Assembly (NCBI RefSeq): GCF_004353825.1
Contig: NZ_SMNA01000008.1
Coordinates: 62,001-126,000 of the forward strand
Direction of reading: 5' to 3'
DNA from: Occultella glacieicola
GTDB taxonomy: Bacteria > Actinomycetota > Actinomycetes > Actinomycetales > Beutenbergiaceae
Length of the DNA stretch: 64,000 bases
The position numbers and the translations under genes were made by a program. Positions 1 to 8,120 of this stretch are shown here, piece by piece. Numbering within the stretch: position 1 is the first letter of the stretch; the number at the start of each line of letters is the position of its first letter. The notes below the pieces were generated by a model that saw only the letters and a program-made list of their open reading frames with translations, was not told the DNA's origin and made no database searches.

Positions 1-1
1 A

Positions 2-103
2 TTCACTCCGGACCAGCTCGAGACGATCGCCGAGTGGGTGCGGCTCACCAGCGCGGCGGTGCGCGGCCAGGCCGCAGCGATCGCGGCCCGTCGCGAGGCG
101 TAG
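2..103 (+). CDS. 3' end of an unidentified protein (partial)
   Basis: The window opens inside a plus-strand reading frame that ends at a TAG codon and gives only the last 33 residues (beginning FTPDQLETIAEWVRL, ending AAIAARREA). The fragment looks like one amphipathic, Arg/Ala-rich C-terminal helix. No family can be assigned from this piece. It is kept because the frame is open from the edge and the composition fits coding sequence. About 180 bases follow in which I see no gene before the IclR promoter. Confidence 0.4.
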   Translation, partial: FTPDQLETIAEWVRLTSAAVRGQAAAIAARREA

Positions 104-286
104 GCCGCGGCTCGCCGAGGGTGCGATCCTGCGGCTGAACCAGCCCATGAGCCGCACGATCGCCCCTTCGCCGGCGGACGCACCGGACGAGGGTGTCGTC
201 GTGCGGGCCAGAGCGGTGATGGGCCGCGGAACGGCACGGTCGCGCGCGGTGGTCCGATCGGGGCTGCCCACCGCGCCGGGCCGGAC

Positions 287-292
287 TAGGCT
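287..292 (+). promoter_or_regulatory. -10 box of the IclR-family gene
   Basis: TAGGCT matches the actinobacterial TANNNT -10 pattern. It lies 20 nt before the ATG, with a GGGAGG ribosome site in between, so this transcript would have a short leader. I see no convincing -35 element. Confidence 0.4.
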
Positions 293-312
293 GCCCAGAG
301 CGGGAGGTCCTC

Positions 313-1062
313 ATGGCAGAGCCGACCATCATCCACTCGGTCGTCCGAGCGCTGCGACTGCTGAACGAGGTCGCCGAGTCGGCGGTGCCCGTCACCGCCA
401 AGCAGTTGGCGAGCCGCACCGGCACACCGTTGCCGACCGTCTACCACCTGCTCCGCACCCTCGTGCACGAGGACTACCTGACCCGGACCGCGCAGGGATA
501 CCTGATCGGCGACCACGTCGACCGGCTTCGAGGGGCGACGGTCGGCGGGCTGCGCACCGATCGGGCCCACGAGATCCTCAGCTCGCTGCACGCCGACCTG
601 GGCGCCGCGGCCTATCTGTCCGTGCTGGTGGACGGGGAGATCCAACTGCGGGACATCGTGGACAGCCCGGGTGCTCCGCGGGCGGACCTGTGGGTCGGCT
701 TCCACGACGCCGCCCACGCCACCGCCCTCGGCAAGGCGGTGCTCTCGGCCCTGCCCGACGACGCCCGCCGGGACTACCTCGAGACCCACTCCCTCGAGGA
801 CCTGACGCCGCGGACGCTGACGGACCGGCGGGCACTGCTGCGCCAACTCGGCACCCAGGCGCGGTTCCGACTGGACCGCGAGGAGTACTCGCTGGGCACG
901 GTCTGCATCGCCGCCCCGGTGCCCTCGGAACAGACGGTCGCGGCCGTCGCGGTCTCCGTCCCCGCGCACCGCGGCGCCGAGGTCCTCGCCCGCGCCGTAC
1001 GGCTGACCCGCGCCGCCACCCTGATCGCACTGAGCTCCGACGAGGGCGCTATCACCATCTGA
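313..1062 (+). CDS. IclR-family transcriptional regulator
   Basis: This is a 249-residue DNA-binding regulator of normal IclR length. An N-terminal winged helix-turn-helix (about residues 5-65, including VTAKQLASRTGTPLPTVYHLL) is followed by an effector-binding domain (about 75-245) with the family pattern HATALGKAVLSALP and a C-terminal segment on sensing and regulation (CIAAPV). The ATG follows a good GGGAGG ribosome site. It sits 80 bp upstream of and co-directional with the 2-oxoacid dehydrogenase genes, so it is probably their regulator, responding to a small organic acid or a related metabolite. The effector cannot be read from sequence. Confidence 0.9.
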   Translation: MAEPTIIHSVVRALRLLNEVAESAVPVTAKQLASRTGTPLPTVYHLLRTLVHEDYLTRTAQGYLIGDHVDRLRGATVGGLRTDRAHEILSSLHADLGAAAYLSVLVDGEIQLRDIVDSPGAPRADLWVGFHDAAHATALGKAVLSALPDDARRDYLETHSLEDLTPRTLTDRRALLRQLGTQARFRLDREEYSLGTVCIAAPVPSEQTVAAVAVSVPAHRGAEVLARAVRLTRAATLIALSSDEGAITI

Positions 1063-1142
1063 AATAACGCCCGTTGCCGCCGTGCTCGCGCCGGGTGAGG
1101 CTGGAGCTGTCGAGGGGACCGACCAGCCAACGGAGGCATGAC

Positions 1143-2168
1143 ATGTCGACGACCACACCCGCACCATCGGTGCAGGGACTCGAGCCTGAGGTCCGGCTCG
1201 GTCTGTACTCCTCGATGGTGCTCGTGCGCACGTTCGAGGAGGCGATCCTGCGGGAGTACCACGCGGACAAGGGTCCGGGCTTCGACATCGGCAAGGGCCT
1301 GGTCCCGGGCGAGATGCACCTGGCGGCCGGGGAGGAGCCCGTCTCCGCCGGGGTCTGCGCCCACCTCACCGCGAACGACGCGGTCACCGCCACCCACCGC
1401 CCGCACCACTTCGCCATCGCCCACGGCATGGCGCTGCGCCCCATGGCTGCGGAGATCTTCGGCCGGACCTCCGGGCTCGGCCGAGGACGCGGTGGGCACA
1501 TGCACCTGTTCGACCCGGACACCCATTTCTCCTGCTCCGGGATCATCGCCGAGGGCTACCCGCCGGCGCTCGGCATGGCGTTCGCGTTCACTCGACGGGG
1601 CAGCGACGCGATCGCCGTCGCCGTGACCGGGGAGGGTGCGGCGAACCAGGGCGCGTTCCACGAGTCGCTCAACCTCGCGGCGCTCTGGAACCTGCCGGTC
1701 GTGTTCGTCGTCGAGGACAACGACTGGGGCATCTCGGTACCCCGGTCGGCGTCCACGTCGATCCCGAACAACGCCGACCGGGCCGCCGCCTACGGCATCC
1801 CCGGCCACCGGGTCGAGGGCAACGACGTCGACGACGTCCACGAGGTGGCCGGCCGGGCGGTCGCACGCGCCCGAGCGGGGGAGGGGCCGAGCCTGATCGA
1901 GGTGCACACGGTCCGGATGTGGGGCCACTTCGAGGGCGACGCCCAGGGCTACCGGCCCGATCTTGCCGAGGTCGGCGACCGTGACCCGATCCCCGCCTAC
2001 GAGGATCGGCTCCGGTCCGCGGGCGTCCTGGACGACGAGCAGATCGCCCGGATCCGTGCCGACGCCACCGAACGCGTCGAGGACGCCATCACGTTCGCCA
2101 AGGGCAGCCCGGAGCCGGACCCGGCCGAGGCTGGGATGTACGTGTTCGCCGAGGAGGCGCAGTCATGA
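1143..2168 (+). CDS. 2-oxoacid/acetoin dehydrogenase E1 component, alpha subunit
   Basis: The 341-residue product is a thiamine-diphosphate-dependent E1 alpha subunit of the PdhA/AcoA type. It decarboxylates a 2-oxoacid (or cleaves acetoin) and passes the acyl group to a lipoyl domain. The ThDP motif is visible as GEGAANQGAFHESLN followed about 15 residues later by VVEDNDWG (the GDG-X(25-30)-NN pattern with E for D). HRPHH and RGRGGHMHLF are typical of the family. The ATG is preceded by GGAGG; a longer frame upstream lacks a site. It overlaps the E1 beta start by 4 nt. The substrate is not certain: acetoin, pyruvate and branched-chain oxoacid enzymes share these motifs. Confidence 0.9.
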   Translation: MSTTTPAPSVQGLEPEVRLGLYSSMVLVRTFEEAILREYHADKGPGFDIGKGLVPGEMHLAAGEEPVSAGVCAHLTANDAVTATHRPHHFAIAHGMALRPMAAEIFGRTSGLGRGRGGHMHLFDPDTHFSCSGIIAEGYPPALGMAFAFTRRGSDAIAVAVTGEGAANQGAFHESLNLAALWNLPVVFVVEDNDWGISVPRSASTSIPNNADRAAAYGIPGHRVEGNDVDDVHEVAGRAVARARAGEGPSLIEVHTVRMWGHFEGDAQGYRPDLAEVGDRDPIPAYEDRLRSAGVLDDEQIARIRADATERVEDAITFAKGSPEPDPAEAGMYVFAEEAQS

Positions 2169-3205
2169 CGCTCACCGACACCCCACCGGCATCCCGGGCG
2201 CAGGCCGGCCGGCGGCTGAGCACGTCCAAGGCCATGGTCGAGGCGATCGCGCAGGAGATGGAGCGCGACGAGTCCGTGTTCTACCTCGGGGAGGACGTCG
2301 CTGCCTACGGCGGCATCTTCTCCTCGACGACCGGCCTGTTGGAGCAGTTCGGTCCGAAGCGGATCATCGACACCCCGATCTCCGAGACGGGCTTCATCGG
2401 CCTCGCCGTCGGCGCCGCCACCGAGGGCATGCGACCGATCGCCGAACTCATGTTCGCCGACTTCATGGGCGTCTGCCTGGACCAGATCTACAACCACATG
2501 GCCAAGATCCACTACTTCTCCGGCGGCCGGGTGAAGGTACCGATGGTGCTCACCACGGCCGTGGGTGGTGGCTACTCCGACGGCGGCCAGCACTCCCAGA
2601 CGCTCTGGGGCACGTTCGCCCACCTGCCCGGGATGAAGGTCGTGGTGCCGTCGAACCCGGCGGACGCGAAGGGCCTGATGACCTCCGCCATCCGCGACGA
2701 CTCGCCGGTGGTGTACATGTTCCACAAGGGCATCATGGGCCTGCCCTGGATGGCCAAGAACCGCCGGTCCATCGACCTGGTCCCGGAGGGGGAGCACGTC
2801 GTTCCGATCGGGAAGGCGGCCATCGCCCGGGCCGGATCCGATGTCACCGTGGTCACCCTCTCGCTGTCCGTCCACCACGCCTTGGACGTGGCGGACACGC
2901 TCGCCGGCGAGGGGATCGACGTGGAGGTCCTCGACCTGCGCTCGCTGGTGCCGCTGGACCGGGAGGCGATCCTGGCCTCCGTGGCCAAGACCCGCCGGCT
3001 CGTCGTGGTCGACGAGGACTACCTCTCCTTCGGGCTGTCCGGGGAGGTCGTCGCCTCCGTGGTCGAGTCCGATCCGTCGCTGCTCACCGCGGTGCGGCGG
3101 GTCGCACTTCCGGACGTGCCGATCCCGTACGCCCGCTCCCTCGAGTACGCCGTCCTGCCCCGCCACGACCGCATCGAGGGCGCCATCCGGGGCGTGCTCG
3201 CATGA
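2165..3205 (+). CDS. 2-oxoacid/acetoin dehydrogenase E1 component, beta subunit
   Basis: This 346-residue E1 beta subunit (transketolase pyrimidine-binding and C-terminal domains) forms the active alpha2beta2 E1 with the preceding product. Visible family features are FYLGEDVAAYGGIF near the N-terminus, DTPISETGFIGLAVGAA, the FADFMGVCLDQIYNH helix and a C-terminal VVDEDYLSFGLSGEV segment. The ATG overlaps the alpha stop (ATGA), and its own stop overlaps the next ATG in the same way, so the three genes look translationally coupled. Confidence 0.92.
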   Translation: MTLTDTPPASRAQAGRRLSTSKAMVEAIAQEMERDESVFYLGEDVAAYGGIFSSTTGLLEQFGPKRIIDTPISETGFIGLAVGAATEGMRPIAELMFADFMGVCLDQIYNHMAKIHYFSGGRVKVPMVLTTAVGGGYSDGGQHSQTLWGTFAHLPGMKVVVPSNPADAKGLMTSAIRDDSPVVYMFHKGIMGLPWMAKNRRSIDLVPEGEHVVPIGKAAIARAGSDVTVVTLSLSVHHALDVADTLAGEGIDVEVLDLRSLVPLDREAILASVAKTRRLVVVDEDYLSFGLSGEVVASVVESDPSLLTAVRRVALPDVPIPYARSLEYAVLPRHDRIEGAIRGVLA

Positions 3206-3435
3206 CCGACGTCGTCTTCCCCGTCCTGGACCGGACCACACCCGAGACCGAGGGGGTCCTGGCCACCTGGTTCGTCGCCGACGGCGAGACCGTGGCCGCC
3301 GACCAGCTGCTCGGTGAGGTCCAGGTGGACAAGGTCGACGCCGAGGTGACCGCTCCCGTCGCGGGCACCGTGCACCTACTCGTGTCCGAGGACGACGCCG
3401 TCGTCCAGGGCGCGCCGATCGCGCGCATCGAGTAG
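3202..3435 (+). CDS. free-standing lipoyl-domain protein
   Basis: A 77-residue protein made up of a single biotinyl/lipoyl domain. The modified lysine is K44 in the turn VQVDKVDAEV, and the fold's paired Gly/Pro turns (DGETV, APVAGTV) are present. It would carry the acyl intermediate produced by the upstream E1. Normally this domain is the N-terminus of an E2 acyltransferase of 400-500 residues; here the frame stops straight after the domain and is followed by a terminator. No E2 catalytic domain, peripheral-subunit-binding domain or E3 is nearby, so those functions must be encoded elsewhere or replaced. Confidence 0.88.
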   Translation: MTDVVFPVLDRTTPETEGVLATWFVADGETVAADQLLGEVQVDKVDAEVTAPVAGTVHLLVSEDDAVVQGAPIARIE

Positions 3436-3443
3436 GCAGGAAC

Positions 3444-3485
3444 CACGGGGCGCCGGGAATCCACCCAAGGACCCGGCGCCCCGTG
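3444..3485 (+). terminator. intrinsic terminator of the E1/lipoyl operon
   Basis: A perfect 14-bp inverted repeat, CACGGGGCGCCGGG and its complement, encloses a 14-nt loop 8 nt after the lipoyl stop. The T-run is weak, as usual for high-GC actinobacteria. Confidence 0.8.
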
Positions 3486-3566
3486 TTCGTCCGCGCACGC
3501 CCGACGGCGCAGGTACGCCGGGCGGGCCGCTCGCCGTGGGTGAGGGGGCCCGGCCGGGCAAAAGCG

Positions 3567-3596
3567 TTGCCGTCACCGTCCGCGGGCCCCTACCGT
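3567..3596 (+). promoter_or_regulatory. promoter of the GNAT gene, leaderless type
   Basis: TTGCCG (-35) and TACCGT (-10) are separated by 18 bp. The -10 ends 7 nt before a GTG codon, which places transcription start at or next to the start codon. Confidence 0.6.
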
Positions 3597-3603
3597 GCGG
3601 CGG

Positions 3604-4161
3604 GTGGAACAGAGGACACCGACCGAGATCCGTCGCGAGCAACCGGGGGAGCGGGACGCCGTCGGGCAGGTGATCCGCGCCGCCTTCGGCACCGACGGTG
3701 AACAGGTCGCCGCGCTCGAGGCCGCGCTGCGCGCCGACCGGTGCGGTCGTGACGGGTGCTCCCTCGTCGCGGACACCGGCGACGGCGTCGTCGGGCAGGT
3801 CCTGATCACCCGGTCCTGGCTGGACGCGCCGCGCGAACTCGTGGAGGTGGGTGTGCTCAGCCCGCTCGCGGTGGCGCCGGACCACCAGCGCCGTGCCATC
3901 GGGGCGGCCCTCGTCCGCTCGGCGCTCGCCGCCGCGGCCGACCTCGGGCTGCCCGCCGTCTTCCTCGAAGGGGACCCGGGGTACTACCCCCGGCTCGGGT
4001 TCGTGCCCGGCGGCACGCGCGGTTTCACGGCGCCGTCGGTGCGAATCCCACCGGCCGCGTTCCAGGTGGTGACGTTGCCCGCGCATCGGGACTGGATGAC
4101 CGGGGCGCTGGTGTACGCGGACGTGTTCTGGGAGCTGGACTGCGTGGGACTGCGCGGCTGA
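3604..4161 (+). CDS. GNAT family N-acetyltransferase (YhbS-like)
   Basis: The 185-residue product has the GNAT fold: beta strands with a central acetyl-CoA-binding segment (LSPLAVAPDHQRRAIGAAL) and the C-terminal pattern VFLEGDPGYYPRLGF, typical of the YhbS/COG3153 group. The acceptor is unknown. The GTG chosen here lies 7 nt after a TACCGT -10 box; another GTG nine bases upstream is too close to that box. The gene is monocistronic, bounded by the terminator before it and converging on the GMC gene. Confidence 0.85.
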   Translation: MEQRTPTEIRREQPGERDAVGQVIRAAFGTDGEQVAALEAALRADRCGRDGCSLVADTGDGVVGQVLITRSWLDAPRELVEVGVLSPLAVAPDHQRRAIGAALVRSALAAAADLGLPAVFLEGDPGYYPRLGFVPGGTRGFTAPSVRIPPAAFQVVTLPAHRDWMTGALVYADVFWELDCVGLRG

Positions 4162-4172
4162 GGACCTCAGCC
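4156..4172. terminator. small hairpin between convergent genes
   Basis: GGCTGAG-gac-CTCAGCC overlaps the stop codons of both convergent genes and may end transcription in both directions. The stem is only 7 bp. Confidence 0.4.
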
Positions 4173-6230
4173 CGGCCAGTTCGCCACGAGGTGCTCGGCG
4201 ACCCGGAAGGCGTTCGCCATGATCGTCAGCGTCGGGTTCACCGACCCGTTCGTCGGGTGCAGCGAGGAGTCGCACACGACCACCCGACGCGCCCCGTGCA
4301 GGCGACCGTAGGGGTCGGTGGCGGAGTTCTCCGGCGAGGTGCCCATCCGCGCCGTGCCGCACGAGTGCTCGCCCGCGGCCGAGGCCGTCGCCGTCCCGAC
4401 GAGGCGGCGCACGTCCGCGGCGCCGGCCGCCCTCAGCCAGACGGCACCCTCGCGGGCCATGCCGTCGTCGACCTGGAGGGAGGCCGGGTGCACGTCCTTG
4501 CGCAGCATCGCGCCGGGACGGCCCCACCGGTCCCGGACCCGCGGGCTCAGACCCACCCGGGACGTCCCGACCGGGATCTCCTGGCCCATCCCGAACACCC
4601 CGAACACGTGCGCCCGGCCGGTGCGCATCCACTCCTTGTGGCCGGCGCCCCACCCGGGCACCCCCGGTGCGGGCGCGCCGGCGGAGGTCAGCGGCAGCAG
4701 GCTCATCAGGTCCACGAGGACCCCGCCGCCCCAGGGCACCGTGGCGGCGTGCACATGATCGAGGGTGGCGATGCTGTGGCCCGGCCCCACGTACGGCTTC
4801 ACCGGGTCATCGACGGTGCCGAGGATGCTGACGAACCGGTGGTCGTGCAGATGGCGGCCGAGGTGGTCGTTGCCGAGGCCGGAGGCGAGGAGCAGACGTG
4901 GCGTCTCCACCGCACCGGCGGCGACGACCACCACGTCCGCGGCCACCTCGAGGGCGACCGGTTCCGGTCCGGAGGCGCCGACCATGACCGTGACGCCGGC
5001 GGCGCCGTGGTCGTCGCGGACCTCGATCACCTCCGCGTCCTGGAGCAGGTCGCACCGGCCGGTGGCGAGGGCCGCCGGGATGACCGTGTTGTGGGCGCCG
5101 TTCTTGGCGTCGACCGGGCAGGCGTGGCCCACGCACTGCGCACACCGCACGCACGCCGACCGGCCCGCGTGCGGGACGCTGTTCAGGGCCAGCGGGATCG
5201 GACCCCAGCCCCAGCCGAGGTCCTCGGCCGCCCGGGCGAGCAGCTCGCGGGCCGGCTCGGTGCCCATCGCCGGCATCGGGTAGCCACCCGAGCGTGGTGT
5301 GCGCGCGGTGAGCGCGCCCTCGGCGCCGGCCACGCCGAGCTCCGCCTCCGCCCGGGTGTAGTAGGGCTCCATCTGCTCGTAGTCGACCGGCCAGTCCACC
5401 AGGCTGGCGCCGTCGGGATTGCCGTAGACCTCCCGCATCCGGAAGTCCTCGGGCAGGAACCGCCACGCCATCCCCTGCCAGACCCGGGTGCCGCCGCCGA
5501 GGACGTCGGCGTTGAGACCGTACAGGCCGGCATCGGTCGCCACGTCCACCACGACCGGGCCGTCTGAACTGTTCGCGGTGTCGAGCTCGCGCGGGTACCC
5601 CGGGCCGGGCCCGACCGTGGGGGAGTACACGGCGTTGCGTTTGCCGCGCAGGTGGTCGCCGCGCAATTCGGCGTTCGAGCGGGCCGGTGCCCGCTCGACG
5701 AGCAGCACGTGCCGCCCGGCGGCGGCGAGCACGCGCGCGGCGGTACCACCGCCCGGGCCGCTGCCGACCACGATGGCGTCGTACCGCCGTCGTACCTGCC
5801 CGACATCGACCGAGCCGAGCGGCTCGGGCTCGACCGGGACCACCCCCGGCGGCACCGGCGCGAAGCCGACCATGGCCAGACCGGCAGGGGAGTGGCCGGC
5901 ACTCGCCGCGTAGTACCCCTCCCAGCACAGCCGCCGGAGCAGTTCGAAGCCGGGCCCGAGGGTCGGGTCGGCCTGCGCGGCCCGCAGGCCCTCGTCCTGC
6001 GCCGCCGGCGCCAGTGCCCCGAATCCGGCGGCGCCGTGGGCTCGCGCCCACACGTCCAGGCCCGCGGCGAGATCGGCCAGGACCGCCCGCGCCGGCTCCC
6101 CGACGAGCGGCGACTCCAGGTGCCGGCGGACACCACCGGCCCAGCCACCCGGCCAGCCGTCGGCCGGAATCACCCGGTCGACGGCCGTCCGGAGGGTGTC
6201 ATTTCCCGGCAAGCGAGCCCCCGATCCCAC
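4167..6230 (-). CDS. GMC oxidoreductase with N-terminal gluconate-dehydrogenase-subunit-3-like domain
   Basis: This 687-residue flavoprotein is a probable sugar/glycoside oxidoreductase. Residues 11-145 resemble the small subunit (subunit 3) of gluconate 2-dehydrogenase (LRTAVDRVIPADGWPGGW). Residues 150 to the end form a GMC catalytic subunit: FAD-binding VVGSGPGGG (154-162), a four-cysteine patch C360-C363-C366-C371, HSCGTARMG (622-630) and the active-site segment HPTNGSVNPTLTI with H658 and N665. In known glucoside 3-dehydrogenases and gluconate dehydrogenases these are separate chains. No Sec or Tat signal is visible, so a cytoplasmic location is inferred. The GTG start overlaps the upstream permease by 32 nt; a TTG at 6212 behind GGGGG is an alternative. 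It is the last gene of the importer operon. Confidence 0.88.
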   Translation of the reverse strand: MGSGARLPGNDTLRTAVDRVIPADGWPGGWAGGVRRHLESPLVGEPARAVLADLAAGLDVWARAHGAAGFGALAPAAQDEGLRAAQADPTLGPGFELLRRLCWEGYYAASAGHSPAGLAMVGFAPVPPGVVPVEPEPLGSVDVGQVRRRYDAIVVGSGPGGGTAARVLAAAGRHVLLVERAPARSNAELRGDHLRGKRNAVYSPTVGPGPGYPRELDTANSSDGPVVVDVATDAGLYGLNADVLGGGTRVWQGMAWRFLPEDFRMREVYGNPDGASLVDWPVDYEQMEPYYTRAEAELGVAGAEGALTARTPRSGGYPMPAMGTEPARELLARAAEDLGWGWGPIPLALNSVPHAGRSACVRCAQCVGHACPVDAKNGAHNTVIPAALATGRCDLLQDAEVIEVRDDHGAAGVTVMVGASGPEPVALEVAADVVVVAAGAVETPRLLLASGLGNDHLGRHLHDHRFVSILGTVDDPVKPYVGPGHSIATLDHVHAATVPWGGGVLVDLMSLLPLTSAGAPAPGVPGWGAGHKEWMRTGRAHVFGVFGMGQEIPVGTSRVGLSPRVRDRWGRPGAMLRKDVHPASLQVDDGMAREGAVWLRAAGAADVRRLVGTATASAAGEHSCGTARMGTSPENSATDPYGRLHGARRVVVCDSSLHPTNGSVNPTLTIMANAFRVAEHLVANWPG

Positions 6231-7074
6231 CGACGCTGAAGTACTTGTTCAGCACCCCGAACACGATGATCGGCGGCAGCATCATGACGACGGCGACCGC
6301 CATGACCAGACCCCAGTTCGTCGAGTTCTGCTGGAAGAACGTCTGCACCCCGATCGGGAGGGTGTAGTTGTAGTCCGACCGCAAGAACACCGTGGCGATC
6401 AGGTAGTCGTTCCAGCTCAGCAGGAACGCGAAGATCGCCGTCGACAGCACCCCGGGCAGGGAGTTGCGGAGCACGATCCGGACGAACCCGCCGAACACGC
6501 TCACCCCGTCCATCCAGCCGGCCTCCTCCAGGCTGATCGGGATCGAGTCGTAGTAGGCCGCCATCATCCAGATGGCCACCGACATCGTGGAGCCGACGTA
6601 GACGATGGTCACCCCGGTCAGGCTGTCCACCAGGTTGAGCCGTGCGAACAGGATGAACAGCGGGATCACCGCGGTCACGATCGGCAGGGACTGGATGATG
6701 AACAGCAGCAGCGAGTAGCCCGAGACCAGTTTGTTCCGGCCGCGGGACAGCACGTAGCCTGCTGGTGCGGCCACGGCCACCGCGATCGCGACCGTGATCA
6801 GCGTGACAACGAGGCTGTTCTGCAGCCAGAGCAGCACGTTCGTGCCGGCGAAGACGTTCGCGAAGTTCTCGAACGTGAACGGAGCCGTGACCGCGCTGCC
6901 CAGGGCGGGCTGGAGGGACAGGTACAGCACGGCGACGATCGGGACGATCGTGATGGCGGTAACCACGAGCAGCACCGTGAACCGCCACCAGCGTCCCCGC
7001 AGCTCGGCCTCGGTCGCGATCGGACGGCGAGCCGCCGCCCTCGGGGAGGTACGGGACAGGGTCGCGGCGCTCAT
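6199..7074 (-). CDS. carbohydrate ABC transporter permease (MalG/LacG-type)
   Basis: A 291-residue inner-membrane permease with about six transmembrane helices (first at about 31-55) and the EAA loop SLEEAGWMDGVSVFGGFVRIVLRN, which contacts the ATPase. It is of the CUT1 sugar-transporter type and forms the channel with the adjacent permease. The ATG overlaps the stop of the preceding permease by 4 nt. No ATPase is encoded in the locus, so a shared MsmK-like ATPase elsewhere probably energises it. Confidence 0.93.
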   Translation of the reverse strand: MSAATLSRTSPRAAARRPIATEAELRGRWWRFTVLLVVTAITIVPIVAVLYLSLQPALGSAVTAPFTFENFANVFAGTNVLLWLQNSLVVTLITVAIAVAVAAPAGYVLSRGRNKLVSGYSLLLFIIQSLPIVTAVIPLFILFARLNLVDSLTGVTIVYVGSTMSVAIWMMAAYYDSIPISLEEAGWMDGVSVFGGFVRIVLRNSLPGVLSTAIFAFLLSWNDYLIATVFLRSDYNYTLPIGVQTFFQQNSTNWGLVMAVAVVMMLPPIIVFGVLNKYFSVGGIGGSLAGK

Positions 7075-8033
7075 TCGATGTCCACCTTTCGGACGCGGCG
7101 GTACAGGATGACCGAGATCACCACGAGCACGACCGTCATCAGGAACGCGATCGCGACGCCGGGCCCGGTCTCGAAGTCCAGGAACACGGTGCGGTAGGCC
7201 TGAACCACCAGGGTCTGGGTGGCGTTCACCGGGCCACCGCCGGTCAGCAGGAACACGGTCGGGAAGTCGTTGACGCAGAAGATCGTCATCAGGATCCAGC
7301 TGATGTAGGTCGACTTCGCCGTCAGCGGCAGGGTCATCGTGCGCAGCAGCTGGGTGCCGCTGGCCCCGTCCACCCGGGCCGCCTCGTAGACGTTCTGGTC
7401 CACGGAGGCCAGGGCCGCGCCCATCATCATCATCATGAACGGGAAGCTGATCCAGACCTTGAAGATGCAGACCGTGATCTGAGCCAGCAGCGGGTTCGCC
7501 AGGAACAGCACCCGCCCGAAGCCGAGCGCGTCGGCGAGGATCGGCAGCGGACTCTGCGGGGTGGCCACGAGCCAGTTCCAGGACGTCGCCGAGACCACCA
7601 CCGGCACCACCCAGGGCAGCAACAGGAGCACCTTGAAGACGCCCCCGGCCGGGATCCGGTGGCGCAGCAACAGCGCCAGTCCCATCCCCATCGCCCAGCT
7701 TCCGAACACCCCGACGAGGGTGAACACCAGGGTGAACCGGGCCGCCTGCCAGAACACCGGGTCGGTCAGCACGGCCTCGTAGTTGGCCAGACCGACGAAG
7801 TCACCGGCGGCGATCAGGTCCCCGTCCCGCACGGACTGGACGCCCGCGTAGAGCACCGGGTAGGCGTTCAGCAGCAGGACCAGGAGGATCGAGGGCAGGA
7901 CCAGGGCGAGCATGGTCACATTGCGTGGGCTCAGGACGCGCTTGGGGCGCGCATCCGGCGGGCGGCCGGCGCCGCCGACGCCGAGTCCCGAGCGCGCGCG
8001 GCGCAAGGACTGCGCCACGGAATCGGTTGACAT
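7071..8033 (-). CDS. carbohydrate ABC transporter permease (MalF/UgpA-type)
   Basis: The 320-residue partner permease of the CUT1 sugar importer has a cytoplasmic N-terminus of about 35 residues, then about six transmembrane segments and the EAA-type loop VYEAARVDGASGTQLLRTMTLP. The ATG follows GAAGGAGTTGC, a clear ribosome site. It lies between the binding-protein gene (87 bp upstream) and the second permease (4-nt overlap). Confidence 0.93.
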   Translation of the reverse strand: MSTDSVAQSLRRARSGLGVGGAGRPPDARPKRVLSPRNVTMLALVLPSILLVLLLNAYPVLYAGVQSVRDGDLIAAGDFVGLANYEAVLTDPVFWQAARFTLVFTLVGVFGSWAMGMGLALLLRHRIPAGGVFKVLLLLPWVVPVVVSATSWNWLVATPQSPLPILADALGFGRVLFLANPLLAQITVCIFKVWISFPFMMMMMGAALASVDQNVYEAARVDGASGTQLLRTMTLPLTAKSTYISWILMTIFCVNDFPTVFLLTGGGPVNATQTLVVQAYRTVFLDFETGPGVAIAFLMTVVLVVISVILYRRVRKVDIE

Positions 8034-8120
8034 GCAACTCCTTCGTTGACAGGTGCGGTGGGCGGTGCGTTCCGGAGTGGGCCGCGTCGGCGGTGCGGCG
8101 CCGCCGCGGCCCCGAGCGGC

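Noticed and set aside
4807-6051. 414-codon minus-strand frame within the GMC gene
   Set aside because: Arg/Gly/Pro-rich shadow in another frame of the same strand; the GMC frame holds all family motifs.
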